Counted from the stretch's first letter, positions 44,981 through 57,500 are shown. The stretch: 64,000 nucleotides of DNA from Nothophaeocryptopus gaeumannii (GCA_031771865.1 JASISA010000026.1:1860001-1924000); one strand, 5' to 3'. Numbers and translations are program-made. Notes: generated by a model not told the origin, from the sequence alone.

Positions 44981-45626
44981 CGTGGACTGCTGACCGGAGC
45001 TGAAAGCGAAGGGTACCAGACAATGAAACGGTAAGGACAGACTATGAAGCAGTCTTTGAAGACCAAGTTGGAAGTGCAATGTAATAATCGAGATCCTCGA
45101 AGTCCAATGTAAGAAAGATTGCGGTTCCGACTGAAGCCATCTAAAGTGGAGAGTGTCGTTCATCAAGTCCAGGGTGAGGCGGAAGAAGATCTTTACGATC
45201 TCGCATACGGGTATCCCTTCTCAGATGTTGAGTTAAGAGTCGCATCCACCGACATTCTCTCACGGTCGGCATGGATTCCCATGCCCTGTGCAAACCAATA
45301 ATCATATGCCGTCGAAGCATACACGGCGATCTTACTTCGCACCGCCCAAAGCTGTCGAAAACCTTCACGAAAATCGATCCCTCCGGAAGCCCGGGAGTCC
45401 GGCATTAATATGAATCCCAGGATCGAGGATGTCAACACTAGGTGTGATCTTTAGCTCCGGCGTATATCGTTTCTGAAGAACGCCAAACGTACTTGGAGAA
45501 AACCATGCACGGACTCTGCTGACTGGATCTGGTTCGCACAAGGGTGGCAATTAGGCTCCATGATGCGGACATTCATCGTCATGCACTCTCATTCTGCCTG
45601 ACATTACATGAATTTTAGTATCACTA

Positions 45627-45999
45627 TTAACGTGTTCAGGGTAAAAGTCGCTTTCGCCCTGAGTCGCCCGGGTCTCCTTGGCAGTTCGACGACATAGCTA
45701 CACAACTTTGTCAGCCGTTTTCTTAGCGAGTAGTTGCCTCAAACATACTACTAGACAGTAGAATAGAAGCCTTTAAAGTCTAGATTTATGTAACATTTTT
45801 TTCACTCGAAATGAAGTTGGACTAATTGAGTATAGAAGCGAGGACAGCCGGTCCCTGACTTTCAGCTTGTAGGAGGAATTTACATCGCGAAGAGGACGCC
45901 TTTCACGTAACGTTGGGTTCACTCACCGACAGGCTCGGGCTAGCCAGCTCCGGCGCTAGCGACTGAGGGCGAAAGCGACTTTTACCCTGAACACGTTAA
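45627..45999. mobile_element. MITE with 41-bp terminal inverted repeats
   Basis: The left end (45627-45667) begins TTAACGTGTTCAGGGTAAAA and continues GTCGCTTTCGCCCT. The right end (45959-45999) is its reverse complement over 41 bases with one mismatch. Total length is 373 bp and there is no open frame inside, so it is non-autonomous. Both ends carry TTAA, compatible with a TTAA target duplication (piggyBac-type) or with a TA duplication (Tc1/mariner-type) where the T belongs to the repeat. It is not RIP-mutated. Confidence 0.9.
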
Positions 46000-46230
46000 G
46001 CAATCTCGCCGTACTCTGAGCCCGCCATAACTTCAAGGGCCATTGCCGGATTCAGAGCCCTGCGACTTGCACCCTGCCCTTGGCGGATGGCAAATAAGGC
46101 GAACTGAGCTATTTGCTTCCCCGCCAACAAGTAGGATGACACCCAGCTGACGAGGTGTGCGTATGACAAGTTTGTGGGCGAGAGATTCATGCTGCCTCTA
46201 CTATGTCACAGGGGTTTATGCCTCGCAACG

Positions 46231-46581
46231 ATGCCATCTAGAAAACAACTCGGCCACTTTGCTCCTGCCGCTCTCCTCGCCGCCATATCACTTCAGGTTA
46301 TGGCGCAAGCCAATCCAGTTGAGGATCCCTCGCGAGAGGTCAGATGCGACGGACAGAAAGATGAAGTTGACTACCTCCCTGGTTGCGGGCCAACAGCATG
46401 CACTCAAGTGAATGCTGGTATGGAGGGAGATGGGACAGTTAGCCCTATTTATCCACAGCATATCAGGATGAACCTAAAATGTGTTTTGGGTGGTCTCATT
46501 TGCGAGTCCACTCTCAGCTATTTGGTATTTGTACCAGACATGGCAACCAAGCAACGACCCCGAAGCTACAGAAAGGACTGA
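46231..46581 (+). CDS. Candidate small secreted cysteine-containing protein (gene model incomplete)
   Basis: ATG 46231 opens a signal peptide (FAPAALLAAISLQVMAQA) followed by a hydrophilic segment with cysteines (VRCDGQ, GCGPTACTQ). The open frame ends at 46581. Further Cys-rich coding-like sequence (DCCPGQCGASW ... SCHSQPPDCQ) lies at about 46615-46793 on the same strand. One or two introns probably join them (donors GTATGG near 46421 and GTATTT near 46525), but I could not find a set that keeps phase. No domain recognised. Confidence 0.45.
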   Translation: MPSRKQLGHFAPAALLAAISLQVMAQANPVEDPSREVRCDGQKDEVDYLPGCGPTACTQVNAGMEGDGTVSPIYPQHIRMNLKCVLGGLICESTLSYLVFVPDMATKQRPRSYRKD

Positions 46582-46793
46582 CTAAATGAATTAAGGCTAT
46601 CCAGCTCTGCATATAATGATTGCTGTCCGGGACAGTGTGGTGCATCTTGGGAGGACAGCAAGGGGCTGGGTGCGGGATTCGCAGGCTCATGTCACTCTCA
46701 GCCTCCAGACTGTCAGGAGAGCCATATGCTGGGGTCTCATTACTTGGTCTGTCACGAGAGTGAGTTGCTAGAGGTCGATGTGGACGAGAGGTG

Positions 46794-47607
46794 ATTCTTG
46801 CGGACGTTTGAGAAGCGAGTCAAAGACGCTAATGCTCCGAAAAGCTTGAGATATTAATCATTCCGTAGCTCTCTCTTCGTATATCAATCTGATTGCTTCA
46901 ATCTCTGAAGCAGAGCTTACGTATTGCGTGTGGAGCAGTAAGGCGAAGTTCTCGCTCCTTCCTTATTCGGACTCATTTCAACGTCGGCCAATCAGATCGC
47001 TCAAGTGAACCTTCACCACCAAGATCGACGACCCTCCCGCATCCTCAAAATCCTCACATCAAATCATCCATTTCGACTTCGGAGAATAGCCGAGTAGCCC
47101 TGTTTCATCTTCCGGCAGACTCGTCAACTACTGCATCTTGCACAATGTTCGTCTCTTCCGGAGGACGACTTCCGAACGCCTCAGAACGCCAAGATCCAAG
47201 CTTATATGCATTTGACGCGGCTCGCTGAATCGCAAATACTTGTTCTGGCAAGCATCTTTTATTTACTAGAGGTCGTCCGTCTCTCAACCGACTCGCACGA
47301 GATCGAAGGGCCATTGCTCAGTTGCCTTTAATGAAGCTGGTTCCAATCTCACGGTGGCGTTCTAGGCCACTTAGCAGAACTTCTAATCACAATTCCTTAG
47401 GCATACCTATAGGAGCTTCTCGGATCCCATACCTTTGGCTACAGGTGGAGACCGAAGCTCGAAATTCTCCGAAGGTGATCCCCCTTTCCATCGGATTCCA
47501 GAGCCATATAACAAGACTTGCCATGTTCCACAGAGGTCAGTGCCATCCATCGATGAGAGACCCCTGAAACCGCTTTCACAGCGTCCACTCTTTCCAACGC
47601 CTTCACC
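46794..47607. other. Intergenic, no supported gene
   Basis: Upstream region of the GH64 gene. Only short, domain-less frames. Confidence 0.5.
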
Positions 47608-49024
47608 ATGTCACTCGTTTCTATCCTGGTCGGCGTCTTGTCTTTCGTTTCTTTCGTTCTTTCTGTCCCCATTACCGTGCACCCGGGCGACAAGTTCGAC
47701 CTTCTAATCACACAAAACAACACCATCAATGCGACAACGCCTGCTGGAAAGGCGTTTGCACCACAGAGTGAGCCTGCATCGTATCTTAAGCTCGCGCTTG
47801 TCAATTACCTCAATTCGAATAATGTCAACGCTTATGTCACTGGACTGAATGCGAACAATCAGCTGGTCTTCTTGGGACCGAACGGACAGTTTTACTATCC
47901 TAGCGCTTCTTCATCGACGCCAACGGCGATTCCGAATGATGCGATTGCGATCAAGATGGGAGCTAAGGGAAGCACGATCAACCCGGTCATCCCTGGCTAC
48001 CTCTCCTCCTCGAGAGTCTACTTTTCCGACCGCGAACTGCAATTCTTCGTGGTATCAACGGCCAACGGACCAGGTCTCGTTGAGCCTGCAGCAGTCAACC
48101 CAAATGACCCCAATGCAGCGGTAAACTGGGGCTTCGCCGAGCTGACTTGGATTCAATCCGGAGGTCTCTTCGCAGATATCTCTTTCGTGGACTTCGTCGG
48201 GCGTATGTCTTTCTATACCCTATTCACGACCAATCCCTAACAGACCTCTAGTCCCCCTCGGTATGCAACTCTCCGTAACAGACAACTCCGGAACCCAACA
48301 AGCCCTCGGTCTCCCCTCCACCGCCGTCCAATCCGTCTGCAACGACCTTAAAGCCCAAGCCGCCATCGACGGCCAAGCCTGGGCTCAAGAATGCGCCTAC
48401 ACCCCATCCGGGGAACTCGTCCGCGTCTTAGCGCCGAACAGCATCTTGTCCCAGAACAATGCTTTCTTCAAAGGATACTTCGACAGCTATATCCAACAAG
48501 TCTTCGCGGCTTATACGACGAATCCGTTGACGATCGATACGCAGAACACGGCGGGGTTGGTGAAGTGTTATACCAATACTCAAAGTATGACGATGACTTG
48601 TGATGGGGATAATAGGAGCTATGCTGCTCCGAATGCGGCGGATATTCTGGGTTGTAATTCTGGACCTTTTGCGATTGAGGCTGGTGATAATGCGGTCCAC
48701 TATGCCGTTGTTCCGCGACTCTGCGCGGCTTTCAATCGCGGAACATTTCTCCTGTCACCGAACACGAATGTCCAGGTTGCGAACTTTGGATCTGCGTCTG
48801 GAGCTGTGCAGCCAGGGTTGATGCCGAGCTCTTATTATACGAATAGTCCGACGATTCACAACTTTTACTCGGCGATTGTGCACAAGTATGAGTGGCAAGG
48901 GAAGGGTTATGCGTTTAGTTATGATGATGTTAGTCCGGATGATAAGGATAATGTAGCGGGTGTTGTGAGCAGTGGTGCGCCGGACACCTTGACGATTTTG
49001 GTGGGTGGATATGATCAGGCGTAG
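47608..49024 (+). CDS. GH64 beta-1,3-glucanase, secreted
   Basis: Two exons, 47608-48202 and 48252-49024. The 49-bp intron uses acceptor TAG at 48251, the one that keeps phase, and gives 455 residues. A signal peptide of about 19 residues is followed by a glycoside hydrolase family 64 domain, a thaumatin-like plus barwin-like fold that cuts laminaritriose-type oligosaccharides from beta-1,3-glucan. The AVNWGFAELTW stretch and ISFVDFVG downstream supply the Glu and Asp that fit the family's catalytic pair (spacing about 17). The rest (NNAFFKGYFDSYIQQVF, YYTNSPTIHNFYSAIVHKYEW) is typical of fungal GH64. Likely acts extracellularly in cell-wall turnover or attack on other glucans. Confidence 0.92.
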
Positions 49025-49138
49025 AGCGTCTTGGTCGATGCAAAAGCTTGGAAGAAGCGGTATCTTGCATCTATGTTGATCTCCGGGAAGCGAGATCATT
49101 GATTTGAGAAGGCTTCAGTGGGTTATCACGAAGTGATC

Positions 49139-49735
49139 TCAGTAACCCCTGTTATTCGTCAATACGGATACCGAACCGTTTGCATCTTCTTCATCATCGG
49201 CCTTTTTCAAATCAGCCTCCACCGCATCACGCACATCCTCCACATCCGCCTTTAGCTCTTCCGTCGCCGGCTCATCGACTGAAATCTTGGGGCCATCGCT
49301 GTCGCTTTGTATGACCTCCAAAACCCTCGCAACCTTTGCCTGACTTATTCCGCTCTTCTGCAAAGCCTTCACAATCCTCCATATTGACTCGCTTCTCATC
49401 GGATCCTTCGTGCAGACCATCGTCACCCAATACAGGCACAGTCTCATCTGGATGTCTGGCTTGGGATCGCTGTTTGGAAATACGTCCTCTATGTTGTAAC
49501 GCAAGGCCGTTGCCGTGGCATGCGCATCAATCAAAAGAGCCCATTTTGAAGGGTATGGTTCGAAGACGAAGCGCTGCTCCTCCACCCAATGTTCGATGCG
49601 GACATGACGGAGAAGGTCCTTACACTTCTTACCGATTGCGCGCGTCCGGGCACTCAGTTGTATAAGCAATTTAACGATATGATGTCCGTATGCCTTGCTC
49701 AATCCCAAACAACCACAGCGTTCCTTTCCTTTCAT
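49139..49735 (-). CDS. Uncharacterised protein
   Basis: 198 residues from ATG 49735; the frame is open slightly upstream but starts with TTG. It has a mixed alpha/beta central part (HVRIEHWVEEQRFVFEPYP ... RLCLYWVTMVCT) and an acidic C-terminal tail rich in Glu/Asp/Lys. No domain, signal peptide or membrane segment recognised. Tail-to-tail with the GH64 gene. It may be a fragment of a longer gene. Confidence 0.45.
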   Translation of the reverse strand: MKGKERCGCLGLSKAYGHHIVKLLIQLSARTRAIGKKCKDLLRHVRIEHWVEEQRFVFEPYPSKWALLIDAHATATALRYNIEDVFPNSDPKPDIQMRLCLYWVTMVCTKDPMRSESIWRIVKALQKSGISQAKVARVLEVIQSDSDGPKISVDEPATEELKADVEDVRDAVEADLKKADDEEDANGSVSVLTNNRGY

Positions 49736-49848
49736 CTTATGCCATCGGTCTGCACATCGCCTGCTTCTCAAGAATATCCCTCGTCTTCCACTTTCAACTT
49801 TCTCCGACTTCCACCTCGAATGTTCTTCCCATCATGCTCCAGCTTGCC

Positions 49849-50034
49849 CTAATTTCCAGCCTCATTCGACTTGAAATCGCTGAGGTGTGCCGGCTTGAAA
49901 GGTACGCTCGGTACTTTCTTTTCGCTGCTGCCTGCTTGCCCTTTCTTCTTCGCATCAGATCCATATGAAAGCAACATAAGGCCGGCGGGGATGGCAATGA
50001 CCACCAGCATGATAAGTATGTCCAGAAGTGCCAT
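49849..50034 (-). CDS. Small single-pass membrane protein
   Basis: 61 residues: an N-terminal hydrophobic helix (LLDILIMLVVIAIPAGLMLL) then a short Lys/Ser-rich tail. Start at ATG 50034. A helix followed directly by positive charge gives it a coherent membrane-anchor topology, but short hydrophobic frames arise by chance, and I know no family. Confidence 0.4.
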   Translation of the reverse strand: MALLDILIMLVVIAIPAGLMLLSYGSDAKKKGQAGSSEKKVPSVPFKPAHLSDFKSNEAGN

Positions 50035-50390
50035 GATGTCACTTTGTTGACTCCGCTGTCAGATTCAAAGAAGAGCGATAGTGTGAGAGATTGCAGGAAG
50101 TATTGACCTTGAGCTGTCAGGAGTCTTGAGACATCTCGCGACTTCGCCCTGTGACGACACAAGAGTCAACTTCGCTGGGATGACCTGGTCGACGTTGAAA
50201 AGCAAGGCCCTCGTGAAGCAACCCCTGTTGGAGGCGTTTCCTCCCCAAGTCCCGAAACCCCCAATTCTTGACTTCATCCGCCACGTAGCTAAGAGAACAA
50301 GTCGACGAGTGCACGCGCGGGATGCGGCTGAGGTTTCCAAAGCATTCAATACATCATCAACATGTATACACAAATCACACTTTTGACATC

Positions 50391-51998
50391 TTACGCCCTC
50401 TTCCTTGCCAAGTAAGTGTTCCTCGGTCCTCTCCTAAGGATCGTGGGCCTCCCACCAATGAACACGAAAGACAGAGTGCTCGTGAGCAAGCAGACTGCAG
50501 CAAGCACAATATTCATATTCCCATATCCGATCGTCTCCTTCAACTCTCCAGCAAGCTCTGGTCCAACAGTAAGACCAAGACAGAATGCCATGTTGCTCAA
50601 GCCATACAGCTGAGCATAAGGACCTTTCTCGCCGAAGAAATCTGGGTTGACTTCGTAGTACTTCTGCACGACAGCACCGGCCTCGACAATCGAAGGGGCC
50701 CCTATGCCTGCGAGCCCGATACCGCAGAGACCAAGGAGGACTGAGTAGATGGCAATCTGGCCTGTGCCGCCTTCGTGAGGGATGCGAAGACAGACCAAAA
50801 TTGGAACGAGGAAGGCATACGCAAAGACTGCGACAGGCTTGGTGCCACAGCGGTCGACGCACCAGCCAAATAATGGTCCGAGAATGAAGTCGAAGACGCC
50901 CAGCGGGATGAAAAGCAAGCCTGCTTTCAGTGAGGTGAAGCCGAAGAGGTCGCCGGCTACAGTTGGAATGGTGCTGTCGAAAGAGCCGAGCAACACTGCC
51001 TGAACGAAAGCTACCAGGAGGGCCGTGAGCAGCATCGGATCGGAAAGCAGAGGTACTATGGCAACATAGCGAACAATCCAGGAGTACTGCTCTCGCGGCT
51101 TTAGCTCGTAGTATTTCTCATCAGGGTGCTTACCACCAAGCAGAGGATCGCCTTCATCCGGCTCGCCATTGCTTTGCACTTCCTCATCGCCAGCTCTGTC
51201 TTGCTGATTGTCGTCTGAGCTCTGGGCGTTCCGAGTAGTGCTCAAATCGCTAACAGTGCTCGGGTCCTTTGCATAGTATTTGTTTGCGATCTTCTTTTCG
51301 ATCACCAAAAGCCGCATGATGAAATCGATCACGAGGATCGCGGCACCAAGAGCGAAGACTCCAATGAAGCCAGTTTTCTCGTAAAGTACGCCACCCAGAA
51401 TTGGTGCTGCAAGAGCGCCGACTGCGATGAAACTGAATATCTGATGGATGTTGTTAGCTTTGTCGTGGCTCAAAGATGTATTCGAACTTACGGATCCAAT
51501 AGTCTTGCCCAGATTATCAGGTCCCACAGTCTCCAAGCACAACGCCAGACCGATGGTCCAGACAAAAGCCGCACTGACACCCTGCAGAATCCTAGCTAGC
51601 ATCAGAATCGGCACAGTCTCTCCCACGAACAGCAAGATTGTAGCAGCCAAAAGCGCCACCAATCCGAATAAGAAAGGCGCCTGCCTCGTGTTGACTTTAT
51701 CGGCTAATATTCCAGCTACTGGCGAGGAGAAGACTGAAGCAGCGGCATAAGCTGCCAGAAGTCCCGATACCAGGCTTTGGATTTGATCTTTGGGAACGCC
51801 AACGCGGTCTTGTAGCATGAAGGGAAGCACAGGTACGACCAGACCGTACAAGAAAAGATCCGTGAAGAGACCAATGGCGACTGTGGAAATGATGAAGAAG
51901 GTATTCGATCTCCATTTCAATCCGGCAGGTTGGACCGTATAGTCGGTGGAGACTTGGATGGCGTCTAGGAATTTCTGCCATGCTTTCGATTTGGCCAT
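50391..51998 (-). CDS. MFS transporter, DHA1/vesicular-amine-transporter-like
   Basis: Two exons, 51998-51492 and 51440-50391. The 51-bp intron keeps the frame open, but its GTAAGT/CAG borders and the conserved KTIGS-IFSFIAVGA join show it should be removed, giving 518 residues. Twelve hydrophobic segments in two halves are split by an acidic cytoplasmic loop of about 60 residues. The first loop carries the MFS-A-like signature (GILADKVNTRQAPF) after helix 2, and the second half has FGWCVDRCGTKPVAV. Start 51998 is the first ATG; the upstream codon is TTG. Likely a proton-driven drug or amine exporter; substrate unknown. Confidence 0.9.
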   Translation of the reverse strand: MAKSKAWQKFLDAIQVSTDYTVQPAGLKWRSNTFFIISTVAIGLFTDLFLYGLVVPVLPFMLQDRVGVPKDQIQSLVSGLLAAYAAASVFSSPVAGILADKVNTRQAPFLFGLVALLAATILLFVGETVPILMLARILQGVSAAFVWTIGLALCLETVGPDNLGKTIGSVSSNTSLSHDKANNIHQIFSFIAVGALAAPILGGVLYEKTGFIGVFALGAAILVIDFIMRLLVIEKKIANKYYAKDPSTVSDLSTTRNAQSSDDNQQDRAGDEEVQSNGEPDEGDPLLGGKHPDEKYYELKPREQYSWIVRYVAIVPLLSDPMLLTALLVAFVQAVLLGSFDSTIPTVAGDLFGFTSLKAGLLFIPLGVFDFILGPLFGWCVDRCGTKPVAVFAYAFLVPILVCLRIPHEGGTGQIAIYSVLLGLCGIGLAGIGAPSIVEAGAVVQKYYEVNPDFFGEKGPYAQLYGLSNMAFCLGLTVGPELAGELKETIGYGNMNIVLAAVCLLTSTLSFVFIGGRPTILRRGPRNTYLARKRA

Positions 51999-52605
51999 GG
52001 TGGCGGTGTCGTCCACGAACGAATTCCAGCGCCTGGACAAGTGAGGTGATGATCAGAGAAGTGATGAGAGTCCAGTAGCTTAGCAACGGAGCAATAGAAT
52101 AAGAAATGTCGTGCATCAAATGCGAAACGCCGTTAGATGATGGACCTCACCTCGACGTCACCATCTGCAGGAACGAATGACTGCACTCTGATTACTGTGA
52201 GCCGCATAATGCTTGTCAGTTAGGGCTGAACCGAAATTTCCGATTTTGAAGACTAGGCTCTCACCGCTATATCACTGTATTTCGGTCGTGATGATCTTTA
52301 GGGTACTGTGCAATCCTAAATTACGATTAACTAATATAATAATCGTAATCTAAGTCGCAAGGTAGTTATAGGCATGTCTAATAATAACGATTCGGCTACG
52401 TAGCGTCGATCTATACGTACGCTAAAGCCTTTAAATAAGGCTATAAAGGACGACGATATCGTTACGCTAGTTGCTCGTAAACTATTACTAAAGACGTTAG
52501 TTAAGAAGATTAGCCCTCTACTACTCTATAGAGGTAGTAAGAAGCGAGGTAAGAGCTAGTTATTAGATCTAATAACCGTATACGAGGATAAAGGATCCGG
52601 TACTA

Positions 52606-52972
52606 TGTTACGCACGGTATCTCGCTTGTCAGGTGACTCGCTTAATCACGTGGAATGGCTTCTTTGGAGAATGCGTCGGCAAGTGGAACGAAGCGAAGGA
52701 AGTCTTGGCTTATTCCAATCAGTGAGATTGTAACATGAGTTGAACACGATGATTGCTAGTCAACCATCGTTGCTATATACTTGGTGGTCTCGCTTGCTCT
52801 TGGCAGCGAGTTTGACCGTTCGACCAACTGACCGGTCGGGCGGTCTGTCGGTCGCCAAACTTCACGTGTTCGACCAGAGGTCCCAGACTGTGGTCAGACA
52901 CGTGACTTCTGGCGTCATTCTTGCATGGTTCCATGTCCTTGATTCTGCGTCCTGCAGATTCAGTCCGTAACA
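52606..52972 (-). mobile_element. Solo LTR-like island (TGTTACG...CGTAACA)
   Basis: A 367-bp segment of normal base composition inside the RIP block. It is bounded by TGTTACG at 52606 and CGTAACA ending at 52972, a perfect 7-bp terminal inversion with TG...CA ends as in LTRs. Read on the minus strand it starts TGTTACGGAC and has a TATATA box (AAGTATATAGC) near its middle. I could not see a 5-bp target duplication, which weakens the call. Confidence 0.5.
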
Positions 52973-54549
52973 CTTCCCTATAGTAGGTCTTATCTAGTAA
53001 GACAGCTGCAATTCTTATCCCTAGGCTAGTAAGGTAGGCCTATACTCTATTAATAGTATTATCCTTATCTATCTTAAAGTTTATAAACTCTTAGATAAGG
53101 GAGGTAATATCTACTAGTATTACCTCTATATACTTGCCTATTATTACTTCCTAGAGGTTAGTAGCCTTTCTATAGATACTCTATATAAGTTAATCCTCCT
53201 ATAATAGGTAGATTATAATCTTGTATAGTATCTTACTATTAGCTAATATCTAATCTTCTAGGCTTAAGGATAATAAGGATAATATAGGTATCTATACTCC
53301 TATAGTTAATAGAGTATCCTCCTTTACTTCCTTGAATATAAATTCCTCCTATAGGATTGTATCGCCTCTTTCTCTTATACTACTATTCTCTTAGACCTAC
53401 TAAGTTATAAGGGTTTTAGGTACTTAGGTAAATAGCTTCTAGGAGGAGAAGGAGGAGAGTAGTTATATTATTTTTCTTCGAGGAGTAGTCCTAAGGCTAT
53501 ACTCCTTAGTACCTAGTAGTTTTAGTACTCTTAGCTAAACTAGATATTAGTTATCTAGGAGGTTATATAATTCGTACTTATTAGCCTCTAAAATAACCTA
53601 CTAGATCCCTTTACTAATTAAGTAATTCTATACTAAAGGAAACTATATCCTTGTGTTCTCGTATATAAGAGTTAGTAGTAGCTACCTAACCTTATACTTA
53701 GTTTAAGTATATATATCTATAGTAGTAGGTAGTTACTTTCTTGTCCTATAGGAGAAAGCTATCCTCTTTAGATCTTAACCCTATTAAATCTAGATAGTAC
53801 TAGTTATCCTATTAGAAGGTTATAGTTCTAGTTACCTCTTATCCTATAGGAGGGTTAATATTCCTCTTTAGATCTTAACCCTATTAAGATTAGGTATCTA
53901 TCTAGCTAGTTTAATAGAACTTAGGTAAAACCCGGGCTTATAACCTATTAAGCTAAATATAGTATACTAGATTCAAGGTTTATTCCTTAAGGGAATAAGT
54001 TCTACTTAAAGCTTCCGGATAGGAGTTAGAGAATAAATAAGTACTATAGTAAAGACCTAATTAATTTAACTAACTTAGAAAGAATTAGGAAGCTAGTATA
54101 GTTAGAACTTTAACCTTCCTATAGCTTAGTATCTAGTTAGCTAATAGGTATTACCTAAAACGAATTTAGGGAGGCGGGATTACTAAAACCTTAGAATATA
54201 CGGAACCTATTAAGGCAATACACGCATCCAAAGCACGGCTACACGCTGCTGTTAGTAGGTACGTAGTTAGCGCTCGAAAATACTAATTCTTAGTATTAGA
54301 AGAAGAGAATTCTCTACTAAGTATAGCTAGTATATAAGGCTGTACTACCTTAGGCATAGACAACGGACTAGAGCTATTTCAAGAGGTTACTAAAGAAACT
54401 ACTATAGGTAGAGATATAGGGAGTATTAATCTAGCTTCCTACCTAACCTCCTAAGAGAAGGGGTATAGAGAGAAGAAAGTAGTAGTAAATAAGAACTAGT
54501 AGGGTCCCCTCTTACCTTAGGAGGCCCTAAAAGAGATTTAGAATAAGGT

Positions 54550-57500
54550 AGCTAAACTAATGCATTAGAGTTAATACTCCTCCCTCTAACTAGAGAGGGT
54601 AATCTAGATAATTCTAGATATAATTTACTTAACTATAGCGCGGACTACGAAGCGTACTAACTAGGAAGCTACTCTAGAATCTATCTAACGGAGTATTATA
54701 CAGATTTAGAAGAAGATAGAGTAGAGTCTAGGACTAAAGATAACCTAGGCTATAGTCGTAGCCTAATAGCTAGCCTAGCTATCTAGCATTAAAGTACAAA
54801 GAGCTACGTGCTCCCTTAAGATTCACGTAGATAACGAAGCGACTAGGGCTAAGCTTAGGGATACTAAAGCTACCCGGATTATTCCGCGTTTTACTATAGA
54901 AGGAGGGAACTAGGTATATGTAGTCGTAGTTAAGAAGGTCCCTAATAGACTAGTTCTTACGACTACGGACTCTATAGCAAGGAACCGAATAGCGGTAGAT
55001 ACCTAAGGCCTAGGCAAGGTCTTAAAGGAGGTAAGAATAGTATAGAAAACCTTCCTAGTCCAAGTCTACTTTATTATAGTTGCAGGAAACGACCCTACTA
55101 CATAGCGGATCCAGTTAATTAAGGAAGATAACAAGCGGCTAATACCCGGAATCCAAGTATAGAATACCTAGTAGAAGGGCTAGAAAGCTATAGTAACGGG
55201 AATAAAGAAATAGAGTACTCTAGTAGTCGAACTAAAGATAGTAGAAGCTACTAGAGCTATAGTAGAGAAGAGTATTATTATCTCTAGAGTACTCTACGAT
55301 ACTAAAGAATAGGACTACTAATAGACAATAATATAGTACTTTAACTACTAAAGATATAGCTATATTAGTATAAGGTACATAAGCGGTATAGTATATATAA
55401 GGTATAGGGGAAGCTATAATATAGGAGAATATACGCACGAGAAGCTTATAGAGGTAGACCGATTAAAGTATAGTAAATACGGAAATTGTAGTTAGAACTA
55501 CCTAGCTTAGTACTATATATACTTAAAGAGATAAGTAATTAAGGACAAGATTTAGAGTATAAAGAAGATAGGGGCGAGCTATATAGCTAAGCTAACCTAT
55601 AGTACTCCTAGCTCTACTTCTCCTCTACCTTCCCCTCCTCTATAGTAAGGAGCGAATAGGGAGGGAGAGGACTAAATAGCTACCCGGACAAGCTACGAAT
55701 ATGTCCTAGGTAGGAGGCTAATAGGAATAGTAGTAGAGAAGCGAATACTATAGAGGTTTAGGAGGCTAGTTAGAGTAGTAAATAGGGCTAAGACTATTAT
55801 ACTAGAGTAAGGATAAGGGTTAATCTAACGAGTAATATAGCGGGATTAACTACTAGCTAGTATCTAATAAACATATAACCGATACTAAGTATACTATAGG
55901 CAAACGTACGGAAATTATAGGCTACCTACCGGTAGCTACTCGATAATAGCTAGAAAGATATTCTCGCTATCTAGGAGCTATATACTAACCTAAGCAATAG
56001 AAGAATAGTTATATATCCGAAGTACTATACTATTATAGAGGAAGATAAAGATAGGAGAGTCGTATTCTACGTCTATAAGAAGTACAGCCTATCCGAATAG
56101 TCGTACTAGATTATAAGTAATTAGAAGATCCTAATCTTACTATAAACGATAATAGGAACTATACACCTCTATAATATCTATAACTAGGATACGAGGCTTA
56201 TAGTAGAGGAGCTTATAGTAGAGGAGCTTTTAGAAGGTATTAAGGAACCGGGAGAACACGTTCTAGTTAGAGACTTTAATCTTTACTACCGTTAGTAGGG
56301 AGGACCGTTAGTACTATAGGAGGATCTTAGAGTAAGAGAGCTACGAGAGGCGTATCGAGACACGCTATACCTAGCGATACCCCTAGGCCTTACTACCTAG
56401 AGAAAGATACTATAGTCCTAAACTAGGACGACGATAGACCTTACTCTTGCAACAGAGGAGATATTAAAGAGGATAATAGTATATTAGCTAGGTAAGGAAG
56501 ATATTAACTCTAATTATATTAGTATAGAGATAACTATTAATATAGGGATATAGGAGGAGACGAGAACGAGATAGATATAGAAGGATACTAACTAGGAGGA
56601 GTTTAGAGAGACGCTCCAAAAGCTCCTACCTATAGCCGAAGGGATAATAATAAAGGAGGATATAGATAGTACTATAAGTAATCTTAGTAATACTATATAA
56701 AAGACAAGGGACCTTATTATCCGGCGTAAAACATATCGGCCGCTAGATCCAAGGAGTATGCTAGTAGTACTATATGCGATTTAGGAGGCTCGGTAGGCAA
56801 GACGGCATGCATAATAGATAGGGAGCGAGGAGTACTAGAAGGAGTAGAGGGCACGAAACTAGGAGAAAAAGAGAACTATCTAGATAGAGAAAAGGAAATA
56901 GTAGAGGACCGCGGTTTATAAAACCGCTAGCGAGCTATAGGGAATATAGAAGCTAGCTAAGTAGGTAAAGAATAGCGATAGCCCTATTCGACCTCCCTAG
57001 ATACCTATACTAATATACAATAACGATTAGTTTACGACGGATAGTACGAAAACAGAGATCCTACGGACAGCCCTTTTCCTAATACTAGAGCCCGTAGATA
57101 TATTAGATATCGAGAGTACTATATACCTAGAACCTATTAATATAGTATACGAAATTATAGAAGAGGAGGTACGAAAAGTAGTCTAAAGACTACCGAACGA
57201 CAAGGCTCCCGGCCTCGACGAGATACTAAATAGATGTATTAAGAAGTACCTAGCTTAGCTACTCCCTATCCTCTAACGTATCTTCTAATAGTGTATTTCA
57301 ATTAGCTACTACCTAGCCTAGTTTCGGAAAGCTAGGCCGATTATACTATAGAAGGCGGGTAAAGACTTATCTACTCTAAAGGGATAGAGGCCTATTACCC
57401 TTCTATCGTGCATTAGTAAGATACTAGAAGTAATAGTTGCACGGAAAATAGGATAGGCTATACGGGAATATAAGTTACTTTCTTAAAACTAAATAGCGCA

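Noticed and set aside
52740..52973. ORFs on both strands in the LTR-like island
   Set aside because: They lie in a segment with LTR-like ends and a TATATA box, and neither translation has a domain.
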